This document shows, in pieces, positions 51,746 through 58,512 of a stretch of DNA of 58,512 nt. The first letter of the stretch is position 1, and every line of letters begins with the position of its first letter. The stretch comes from Prevotella sp. KH2C16 (lineage in GTDB: Bacteria > Bacteroidota > Bacteroidia > Bacteroidales > Bacteroidaceae). A program made the position numbers and the translations under genes. Where the stretch lies: contig NZ_FOOW01000016.1 of assembly GCF_900113305.1 (NCBI RefSeq), positions 1 through 58,512 on the forward strand, given 5' to 3'. The notes under the pieces are model-generated. The model had not been told where the DNA came from. It saw only the letters and a program-made list of their open reading frames with translations, and ran no database searches.

Positions 51746-54255
51746 GAAATGTAAGCAAGATAACGACCTTGGAATCGAAATTCCCGCTGCTCTCCGTCGA
51801 GCAGGGGTGCATGGTGAGCAAGGATGCGGACATCACGGTGGCTTTCCGTGTGGAACTGCCCGAACTCTTTACCGTCACCTCCGCAGAATACGAGGCGATG
51901 CACTCGGCTTGGCACAAGGCAATCAAAGTGCTGCCTAATTACAGCATCGTCCACAAGCAGGACTGGTTCATCAAGGAGGACTATCGGTGCAGGCTCTCCG
52001 ACGGTGGGTTGAGTTTCCTTGCCCGTGCATCCGAACGGCACTTCAACGAGCGTCCGTACCTGCATCACAGCGTTTACCTGTTCCTTACCAAGACCAACAG
52101 GCAGCGCATGGCGCAGCAGAGCAATTTTTCCTCGCTCTGCCGTGGACACCTGCTGCCCAAGGAAATCACCAACAAGGACGAGGTGATGATGTTCATGGAA
52201 GCCGTCGATCAGTTCGAGCGTATCATCAATGACACCGAACAGATAAGGATTACCCGCATGACGGAGGAAGAATTGGTAGGCACAAAGGAAAAAGGCGGTT
52301 TGCTGGATAGGTATTTCTCCCTCTCGGAAGAGGGACACGCCTCGCTGGAGGACATCCGTCTGGGTGCTGACCTTGTGCGTGTGGGCGATAATATGCTTTG
52401 TCTGCATACGCTCTCTGACACGGACGACCTGCCGACTACGGTCAGTACCGACAGCCGGTATGAACGGCTCTCCACCGATAGGAGCGACTGCCGTCTTTCC
52501 TTTGCCGCTCCCGTGGGCTTGATGCTGCCGTGTAACCATATCTACAACCAGTATATCTTCATCGAGGACAGCGACGCCAATCTTGAACGCTTCGAGAAGC
52601 AGGCAAGGAACATGCACTCGCTGGCTCGTTATTCCCGTTCCAATCAGATTAACGAGGAGTGGATACAGGAATACCTCAACATCGCCCATTCGCAGGGCTT
52701 GACCTCCATCCGTGCCCACTTCAACGTACTGGCATGGAGCAGCGACAAGGAGGAACTGCGTGCTGTCAAGAATGACGTGGGCAGTGCCCTTGCCCTGATG
52801 GAGTGCCGACCACGCCACAACACCATTGACGCGGCAACGCTCTATTGGGCGGGTATTCCCGGCAATGCCGCCGATTTTCCCGCGGAGGAAAGTTTCTATA
52901 CCTTCATCGAGCCGGCTCTCTGCTTCTTTACGGCAGAGACCAACTACAAGGACTCGCTCTCTCCCTTCGGCATCAAGATGGCAGACCGTCTTTCGGGCAA
53001 GCCCATCCACTTGGACATCTCCGACCTGCCGATGAAAAAGGGCGTGATTACCAACCGCAACAAGTTCATCTTGGGTCCTTCGGGCAGCGGCAAGAGTTTC
53101 TTCACCAACCACATGGTACGCCAGTATTACGAGCAGGGGGCGCACGTCCTCTTGGTCGATACGGGTAACTCATATCAGGGCTTGTGTGAGCTTATTCACC
53201 GCAAGACCAAGGGAGAGGACGGGGTATATTTCACCTATACGGATGAACATCCCATTTCATTCAATCCTTTTTATACCGATGATTACGTCTTTGACGTGGA
53301 GAAAAGGGAGAGTATCTGTACCTTATTGCTCACGCTCTGGAAGAGTGCCGATGAGCATATCACCAAGACAGAAGCAGGCGAACTTGGTTCTGCCGTCAAT
53401 ACTTATATAGAACTTATCCGGACGGATCATACCATCGTTCCCTGCTTCAACACCTTCTATGAGTATCTGCGGGACGTCTATCGGGAGGATATGCAAAAGC
53501 GGGACATCGAGGTAACGCTCTCGGACTTCAACATCAACAACCTCCTGACGACACTGAAGCAATACTATCGTGGCGGTCGCTACGACTTCCTGCTGAACTC
53601 GGACAAGAACATTGACCTGCTCAGTAAACGCTTCATCGTCTTTGAGATTGACCAAGTGAAGGACAACAAAGACCTTTTCCCCGTGGTGACGATTATCATC
53701 ATGGAGGCTTTCTTGGGTAAGATGCGAAGACTCAAAGGTATCAGAAAGATGATACTTATCGAGGAAGCGTGGAAGGCGATTGCCTCGGCAAACATGGCGG
53801 ACTATATAAAATATTTGTATAAGACCGTCAGAAAGTATTTCGGTGAAGCCATTGTCGTGACGCAGGAGGTGGACGACATCATCCAGTCACCCATCGTCAA
53901 GGAGAGCATCATCAACAACAGCGACTGCAAGATACTGCTCGACCAGCGCAAGTATATGACCAAGTTTGACGGCATACAGGCGATGCTCGGCTTATCTGAA
54001 AAGGAGAAAAGCCAGATTCTCTCCATCAACCAGAACAACGACCCGAACAGGCTTTACAAAGAGGTATGGATTGGCTTGGGCGGTATGCAGAGTGCCGTCT
54101 ATGCCACGGAGGTGAGCATGGAGGAATACCTTACCTACACCACGGAGGAAACAGAAAAGGTGGAGGTCATGCAACGTGCGGAACAGCTCGGCGGTGACAT
54201 CGAGACCGCTATCCGTCAGTTGGCTGCTGAAAAGCGTGCTGCACGAAGTAGATAG
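51742..54255 (+). CDS. traG: TraG, VirB4-like conjugation ATPase
   Basis: The protein has 837 residues. The N-terminal third is the VirB4/CagE-type domain. Walker A is ILGPSGSGKSFF (G445-S452); Walker B is RKMILIEEAWKAI; downstream are VTQEVDDI and IINNSDCKILLDQ, the VirB4 C-terminal motifs. It powers pilus assembly and transfer at the inner membrane. It is complete and shows all nucleotide-binding motifs. Confidence 0.92.
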   Translation: MRNVSKITTLESKFPLLSVEQGCMVSKDADITVAFRVELPELFTVTSAEYEAMHSAWHKAIKVLPNYSIVHKQDWFIKEDYRCRLSDGGLSFLARASERHFNERPYLHHSVYLFLTKTNRQRMAQQSNFSSLCRGHLLPKEITNKDEVMMFMEAVDQFERIINDTEQIRITRMTEEELVGTKEKGGLLDRYFSLSEEGHASLEDIRLGADLVRVGDNMLCLHTLSDTDDLPTTVSTDSRYERLSTDRSDCRLSFAAPVGLMLPCNHIYNQYIFIEDSDANLERFEKQARNMHSLARYSRSNQINEEWIQEYLNIAHSQGLTSIRAHFNVLAWSSDKEELRAVKNDVGSALALMECRPRHNTIDAATLYWAGIPGNAADFPAEESFYTFIEPALCFFTAETNYKDSLSPFGIKMADRLSGKPIHLDISDLPMKKGVITNRNKFILGPSGSGKSFFTNHMVRQYYEQGAHVLLVDTGNSYQGLCELIHRKTKGEDGVYFTYTDEHPISFNPFYTDDYVFDVEKRESICTLLLTLWKSADEHITKTEAGELGSAVNTYIELIRTDHTIVPCFNTFYEYLRDVYREDMQKRDIEVTLSDFNINNLLTTLKQYYRGGRYDFLLNSDKNIDLLSKRFIVFEIDQVKDNKDLFPVVTIIIMEAFLGKMRRLKGIRKMILIEEAWKAIASANMADYIKYLYKTVRKYFGEAIVVTQEVDDIIQSPIVKESIINNSDCKILLDQRKYMTKFDGIQAMLGLSEKEKSQILSINQNNDPNRLYKEVWIGLGGMQSAVYATEVSMEEYLTYTTEETEKVEVMQRAEQLGGDIETAIRQLAAEKRAARSR

Positions 54256-54291
54256 ATTGCTCTTTGATATAAGACTCCACGGATTATAGTA

Positions 54292-54325
54292 TTAAACACT
54301 AACGAGCAAGGGTGTTAAACACTAA
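54292..54325. repeat. Direct repeat TTAAACACTAA x2 between traG and traI
   Basis: TTAAACACTAA occurs at 54292-54302 and 54315-54325, spacing 23 bp, in the 135-bp gap after traG. The gap is otherwise AT-rich. It may be a regulator site for the distal tra genes; no protein can be named. Confidence 0.4.
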
Positions 54326-54390
54326 TGATTGACACTCCTTAATGAGAATTCAAATAAACATATTATTCACATCATAAACAAGAAAGAACA

Positions 54391-55023
54391 ATGAAGACAA
54401 AGATTTTAATGCTGATGATTTGTGCCGTTCTCTTTATGAATGGCAAAGCCCACGCACAGTGGACGGTCTATGACCCAGGCAACTTCGCGGGCAACATCGC
54501 CAACTCCGTCAAGGAGATTGCCACGGCTGGCAAGACGGTCAAGAACACCCTGGACGGATTCAAGGAGGTGGAGAAGCTCTACAACGACACCAAGAAGTAT
54601 TACGATGCGCTGAAGAAGGTGAACAATCTCATCGGCGATGCCTACAAGGTTAAGGAGTGCATCCTCATGGTGGGCGACATCTCGGAGATTTACGTTACCT
54701 CCTATAAGAAAATGCTCTCGGACAGGAACTTCCGTCCCTCCGAACTCGCTGCGATGGCTTCGGGCTACGCCAAGCTGCTGGAGCAGAGCGGTGAGAGCCT
54801 GAAGGAACTCAAGTCCGTTGCCAAGTCGGGTGTCTTTTCCATGAACGACCACGAGCGCATGCAGGCTATCGACCGTATCTACACCACATTGCGCGAATAC
54901 CGCTCGCTCGTGTCATACTACACACGAAAGAACATCTCCGTGAGCTATGTCCGTGCAAGGGAGAGGAACGACCTCGCCTCCGTCAAGGCACTCTACGGCA
55001 ATACGGCAAGCAGGTATTGGTAA
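54391..55023 (+). CDS. traI: TraI, DUF4141 (VirB5-like) exported protein
   Basis: The protein has 210 residues: signal peptide (ILMLMICAVLFMNGKAHAQ) and a mostly helical mature part (IANSVKEIATAGKTVKNTL, YKKMLSDRNFRPSELAAMASGYAKLLEQSGE). This fits DUF4141/TraI of CTnDOT-type elements, thought to be periplasmic and VirB5-like. It ends 47 bp before traJ. Confidence 0.82.
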   Translation: MKTKILMLMICAVLFMNGKAHAQWTVYDPGNFAGNIANSVKEIATAGKTVKNTLDGFKEVEKLYNDTKKYYDALKKVNNLIGDAYKVKECILMVGDISEIYVTSYKKMLSDRNFRPSELAAMASGYAKLLEQSGESLKELKSVAKSGVFSMNDHERMQAIDRIYTTLREYRSLVSYYTRKNISVSYVRARERNDLASVKALYGNTASRYW

Positions 55024-55070
55024 TCCCACAGGCAGGACAACAATAAAACATTTACCAAACAGATTCGCTT

Positions 55071-56108
55071 ATGGATTTTGCCAGTTTACACGAGCTTCTA
55101 CGCTCGACCTACGACGAGATGATGCCCCTCTGCGCCCAGATGACGGGTATTGCCAAGGGGATAGCGGGCTTGGGCGCACTCTTCTACATCGCCCTTCGGG
55201 TGTGGGCTTCCATTGCCCGTGCCGAGGCGATAGACGTGTTTCCGCTGCTCCGTCCCTTTGTGCTGGGCTTCTGCATCATGTTTTTCCCGACCATCGTGCT
55301 GGGTACGATGAACGCCGTGCTCTCGCCCGTGGTGCAGGGGACGGAGATGATGGTGCATCAGCAGGAGGGCAACCTTGCGGAGCTTACCGCCAAGAGAGAT
55401 AAGTTGCAGGAGGAAGCCTACCTCAAGAATCCCGAAACGGCCTATATGGTGTCCAATGAGAAATTCGATGAGAAGATAGAGGAAATGGGCATCATCGGTC
55501 CGGAGGATGCCGTGACGATTGCGGGGATGTACGCCGAGCGTGCCGCCTACCAGACCAAGCAATGGGTGATGAAGCTTGTTCACGACCTGATGGAACTGCT
55601 GTTCCATGCCTCGGGGCTTGTCATCGACACGCTCCGCACCTTTATCCTTATCGTCCTTTCGATACTCGGTCCGATAGTATTCGGCATTGCCGTGTGGGAC
55701 GGTCTGTCGGGTTCGCTCACGGCTTGGTTCTCACGCTATATATCGGTCTATCTGTGGCTGCCTGTCAGCAGTATCCTCACGGCACTGCTCACCAAGATAC
55801 AGGTGCTGATGATGCAGAAGGACATCGAGGCGCTCAGCGACCCGAACTACCTGCCCGATTCGGGGACGTGGTACTACATCGTATTCTTCCTCATCGGCAT
55901 CGTGGGCTACTTCTGCGTGCCTACCGTGGCAGGCTGGATAATCGAGGCAGGCGGCGGTATCGGCTCCTACGGTCGCAATGTCAATCAGACGGCACAGCGT
56001 GGCGCACATGGTGCATACACGGGCGGCAAATATGTGGCAGGTGGCGCAGGTGCAGCCATCGGCAATGTGGGCGGACGTATCAAGGGCAGGCTGTTCAAGG
56101 GAAAATAA
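55071..56108 (+). CDS. traJ: TraJ, VirB6-like polytopic membrane protein
   Basis: The protein has 345 residues with at least five strongly hydrophobic segments (about 25-45, 60-80, 185-215, 220-240, 268-290). A soluble helical region lies at 95-165 (EGNLAELTAKRDKLQEEA), and the tail is Gly/Ala-rich (GGKYVAGGAGAAIGNVGG). It matches conjugative transposon TraJ, the inner-membrane channel component. It lies 23 bp before traK. Confidence 0.88.
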   Translation: MDFASLHELLRSTYDEMMPLCAQMTGIAKGIAGLGALFYIALRVWASIARAEAIDVFPLLRPFVLGFCIMFFPTIVLGTMNAVLSPVVQGTEMMVHQQEGNLAELTAKRDKLQEEAYLKNPETAYMVSNEKFDEKIEEMGIIGPEDAVTIAGMYAERAAYQTKQWVMKLVHDLMELLFHASGLVIDTLRTFILIVLSILGPIVFGIAVWDGLSGSLTAWFSRYISVYLWLPVSSILTALLTKIQVLMMQKDIEALSDPNYLPDSGTWYYIVFFLIGIVGYFCVPTVAGWIIEAGGGIGSYGRNVNQTAQRGAHGAYTGGKYVAGGAGAAIGNVGGRIKGRLFKGK

Positions 56109-56131
56109 TCACCAATAAAGAAAGGAAAGAA

Positions 56132-56755
56132 ATGGAATTCAAATCACTCACCAATATCGAGACTTCCTTCAGACAGATACGGCTCTACGCCTTTGTCTTC
56201 GCCATCGTGTGCGTGGCGGTGAGCGGTTATGCTGTCTATGCCTCGTATGCCTTTGCCAAGGAGCAGCGGGAGAAGATCTATGTGCTTGACCAAGGAAAGT
56301 CGCTCATGCTCGCCCTCAGTCAGGACGCAAGCCGTAACCGTCCCGTGGAAGCCCGCGAGCATGTCCGCCGCTTCCACGAGCTGTTCTTCACCATTGCGCC
56401 CGACAAGGATGCCATTGAGGGGAATATGCAGCGTGCTTTTCTGCTTTGCGACAAGTCGGCTTTCAACTATTACAAGGACTTGGCGGAGAAAGGCTATTAC
56501 AACCGCGCCATATCGGGCAATGTAAACCAGCGCATAGAGGTGGACTCCATACACTGCAACTTTAACGCTTACCCTTACGAGGTAACGACCTTTGCCCGGC
56601 AGTTCATCGTCAGACAGAGCAACGTCACGGAGCGAAGTCTTGTCACGACCTGCACGCTGCAGAACTCCGTCCGCTCGGACAACAATCCGCAGGGCTTCCT
56701 GATGGAGCATTTTCTTGTGCGTGAGAACAGGGATATTCAAACCTATAAACGATAA
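56132..56755 (+). CDS. traK: TraK, VirB8-like conjugation protein
   Basis: The ATG at 56132 is chosen because MEFKSLTNIETSFRQIR is the conserved start; upstream in-frame codons lie inside traJ. The product is 207 residues with one N-terminal membrane segment (YAFVFAIVCVAVSGYAVYASYAF) and a periplasmic domain of VirB8-like size. It connects inner- and outer-membrane parts of the channel. It lies 4 bp before traL. Confidence 0.88.
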   Translation: MEFKSLTNIETSFRQIRLYAFVFAIVCVAVSGYAVYASYAFAKEQREKIYVLDQGKSLMLALSQDASRNRPVEAREHVRRFHELFFTIAPDKDAIEGNMQRAFLLCDKSAFNYYKDLAEKGYYNRAISGNVNQRIEVDSIHCNFNAYPYEVTTFARQFIVRQSNVTERSLVTTCTLQNSVRSDNNPQGFLMEHFLVRENRDIQTYKR

Positions 56756-56759
56756 GGCT

Positions 56760-57083
56760 ATGGCAAGGAAAGGAAACCATCCGCTCGCCCGCCATTATCT
56801 GAGGCTTCATCTGTGGCTCCGCCATCGGTGCGAGAAGCTCACGATAAGACAGCGCAAGGAAATCGTCTATGGGCTGAGCATTGTCTATCTTATCTGTTCC
56901 CTTTGGATGATAGCACAGTTCTTCCTGCCTCCAGAGGAGGAAAGACTGCCTGTCCCCAAGGGAAAGCTGATGGACAGTCCCATACGGACGGACAGCACTT
57001 TGCACGAGCTATACGGCAATTATTACCTACAACATCATCAAAAAAATCGACAACAATGGATAATAAACAGAAAGAACAACTGA
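56760..57083 (+). CDS. traL: TraL, DUF3989 small membrane protein
   Basis: The ATG at 56760 starts MARKGNHPLARHYLRLHLW. The product is 107 residues with a basic N-terminus, one membrane segment (IVYGLSIVYLICSLWMIAQFF) and a short periplasmic end. The length and slot fit CTnDOT TraL. Its last 28 bases overlap the start of traM in another frame, indicating translational coupling. Confidence 0.82.
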   Translation: MARKGNHPLARHYLRLHLWLRHRCEKLTIRQRKEIVYGLSIVYLICSLWMIAQFFLPPEEERLPVPKGKLMDSPIRTDSTLHELYGNYYLQHHQKNRQQWIINRKNN

Positions 57084-58318
57084 AGAAAGGCCTGGTCTTC
57101 GGAGGGCTGGGACTGCTGTTCGCCCTCTCGATGTGGTTCATCTTTGCCCCGTCGGGCAAGGACAAGACCGCTGCCGGACAGGGTTTGAACGACAGCATAC
57201 CGCAGGCGACCACCGAGCAGCTGACGGGCAACAAGCTCAAAGCCTACGAGCTGGGCGACAAGGCGCACGAGCAGCAACAGGCACGCGAGGAGATGGGACG
57301 ACTGTCCGACTACTTCGCCGAGAATACGGCTCCAACGGAAACGGAACGTGCCGAAGCAGCCGCTTCCACGGCAAAGATTGAAAGCTCGATGCGCCGTTAT
57401 GAGGAAAACAACCGTCTGCTAAACTCTTTTTACGCCCCCGATCCGTATGAGGAGGAGCGTGAGGCAATGAAACAGGAGATAGACAACCTCAAAAAGGAAT
57501 TATCCTCCAAGGACAGCAGGGAGGATGATGAGGAGAAACGACAGCTCGCCTTGATGGAAAAGAGCTATCAGATGGCGGCGAAGTATCTGCCAAAGACATC
57601 TGCCACTCCACCGTCTTTGGCCAATGCTTTTACGGATGGAAAGGATAATGGAAAACCATCCGATGATGCTATGAAAAATCAGACAGCATCAACCAATACA
57701 CCCGCAGTGGAAGTGTTGGCGGAGGGCAAACAGGTGGTGTCCTCGCTTAACCAGCCGATGAGCGATGCGGATTTCATTGCGGAATACGGCATGAAAGCAC
57801 GCAATTTAGGTTTCCATTCGCTCACAGGCACGGCTGCTCCCATGATGCGCAACACGCTCAAAGTGGTGGTGGACAGGACGACCACGCTCAAGGAGGGCGA
57901 CAATGTGGTGCTCCGTCTGTTGGAGACTGCCAAGGTGCAGGGACTGCGCATTCCACGGCAGAGCCGGCTGATAGCTGTTGCCAAGATTGAGGGCAACCGT
58001 ATGCACCTGCTCATCAGGAGCATTGAGGTGGGGGGGCATATCATAGCCGTCAAGCTCTCGGCATACGACACGGACGGACAGGAGGGTGTGTATATCCCCG
58101 GCTCGGAGGACATCAACGCTCTCAAAGAAGTGGGGGCGAACATCGGAGGCTCGATGGGGACATCTTTCACTTTCGCTTCCTCCGCCAAGGACCAGATTAT
58201 CTCCGAGGCGGCCCGTGGCGTGATGCAGGGCGCAAGCCAGCTTCTTCAAAAGAAACTGCGCACCGTCAAGGTAACACTCAAAGGGGGCTATCGCCTGTTT
58301 TTGGTTCAGACCAAATAA
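57056..58318 (+). CDS. traM: TraM, VirB10-like conjugation protein
   Basis: The ATG at 57056 is chosen (MDNKQKEQLKKGLVFGGLG). The longer open frame upstream runs through traL without family sequence. The product is 420 residues: one membrane segment (LVFGGLGLLFALSMWFIF), a charged coiled region (about 75-185, MRRYEENNRLLNSF, EEREAMKQEIDNLKKEL), and a C-terminal VirB10-like beta domain (GDNVVLRLLETAKVQGLRIPRQSRLIAV, EDINALKEVGANIGGSMG). It spans the periplasm to the outer membrane. Confidence 0.88.
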   Translation: MDNKQKEQLKKGLVFGGLGLLFALSMWFIFAPSGKDKTAAGQGLNDSIPQATTEQLTGNKLKAYELGDKAHEQQQAREEMGRLSDYFAENTAPTETERAEAAASTAKIESSMRRYEENNRLLNSFYAPDPYEEEREAMKQEIDNLKKELSSKDSREDDEEKRQLALMEKSYQMAAKYLPKTSATPPSLANAFTDGKDNGKPSDDAMKNQTASTNTPAVEVLAEGKQVVSSLNQPMSDADFIAEYGMKARNLGFHSLTGTAAPMMRNTLKVVVDRTTTLKEGDNVVLRLLETAKVQGLRIPRQSRLIAVAKIEGNRMHLLIRSIEVGGHIIAVKLSAYDTDGQEGVYIPGSEDINALKEVGANIGGSMGTSFTFASSAKDQIISEAARGVMQGASQLLQKKLRTVKVTLKGGYRLFLVQTK

Positions 58319-58366
58319 AATAATGGAAAATGAGAAGTAAACAATAACATCAAATCAATAACAGCA

Positions 58367-58512
58367 ATGAAGAAACTTATTTTATCAGTGATGCTACTTG
58401 CATCAGCAACGGGGGCAGCCTTTGCTCAAGAGACAGACAGCAATGTAGTGCTCAATCCCAACCGTCCGCTCTCTTCGGGCGAATTCTTTCAAGGTATGAG
58501 CCGTGCCATTCC
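58367..58512 (+). CDS. traN: TraN, VirB9-like protein (5' end only, cut by window edge)
   Basis: The ATG at 58367 is 48 bp after the traM stop. The visible 48 residues hold a signal peptide (LILSVMLLASATGAAFAQ) and the mature start NVVLNPNRPLSSGEFFQGMSRA. The slot after traM is held by the VirB9-like TraN in this class of element; the visible sequence alone would not prove it. Confidence 0.7.
   Translation, partial: MKKLILSVMLLASATGAAFAQETDSNVVLNPNRPLSSGEFFQGMSRAI

Noticed and set aside
55562..56131. N-terminal extension of traK through traJ
   Set aside because: The extension is out-of-frame traJ; conserved TraK sequence begins at the ATG at 56132.
56813..57055. N-terminal extension of traM through traL
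   Set aside because: The extension lacks a membrane or family sequence; the VirB10-like start with its membrane segment begins at 57056.

Overview
The window reads as Bacteroidales DNA, most likely Prevotella or Bacteroides. The evidence is tandem SusC/SusD outer-membrane pairs, ECF sigma/FecR regulator pairs, secreted proteins ending in a short type-IX-like tail (GIY..G.KLIIK or similar), Bacteroidetes-type insertion sequences, and a CTnDOT-like mob/tra block. Genus cannot be settled by reading alone. No tRNA, rRNA or CRISPR array was seen.

Layout. (1) 1-1.95 kb is insertion-sequence territory: the last codons of an ISL3-type transposase, then a complete IS4-family element (510-1945) with 18-bp ends and a 9-bp target duplication. 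Its transposase carries an in-frame stop. (2) 2.07-23.6 kb, all on the minus strand, is a polysaccharide utilisation locus (PUL 1). In transcription order it is ECF sigma, FecR anti-sigma, SusC, SusD, a second SusC lacking the usual N-terminal domain, a second SusD, a SusE/F-like lipoprotein, GH16 endo-hydrolase, GH2, GH3 and a SASA-type acetylesterase. (3) 23.8-27.6 kb holds a secreted metallophosphoesterase, a 62-residue small protein and a large secreted protein with a sorting tail. (4) 27.6-28.28 kb has no gene, and part of it looks compositionally foreign.

(5) 28.3-43.4 kb is PUL 2. An ECF sigma gene faces left; FecR, SusC, SusD, a DUF4832-type lipoprotein, a GH97-SGNH fusion, a GH29 fucosidase, a DUF4886 SGNH protein and a GH37-like protein run right. 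G+C swings widely inside this locus: hand counts gave 40/60 at 31441-31500, 21/60 at 36901-36960 and 39/60 at 38641-38700. This suggests a mosaic. (6) 43.4-44.1 kb is a boundary zone with a paired repeat and a decayed recQ 3' end. (7) 44.1 kb to the right edge is the mobilisation and transfer part of an integrative conjugative element. mobC, mobB and mobA point left; traA, two DUF3408 genes (one frameshifted), traD, traE, traF, traG, traI, traJ, traK, traL, traM and the start of traN point right. The 560-bp gap between the two arms holds a long inverted repeat (oriT candidate) and a degenerate ACTG/AGTC array.

How the genes work together. In each PUL a glycan sensed through the SusC N-terminal domain should release the ECF sigma factor from FecR. 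SusD and the surface lipoproteins capture glycan, SusC imports oligosaccharides, and the exported hydrolases and esterases trim them. PUL 1 enzymes point to a beta-linked glucan or galactan-type backbone. PUL 2 enzymes point to terminal alpha-galactose and alpha-fucose with acyl decorations. The tra block encodes a type IV secretion machine; its integrase, excision genes and att sites lie outside the window.
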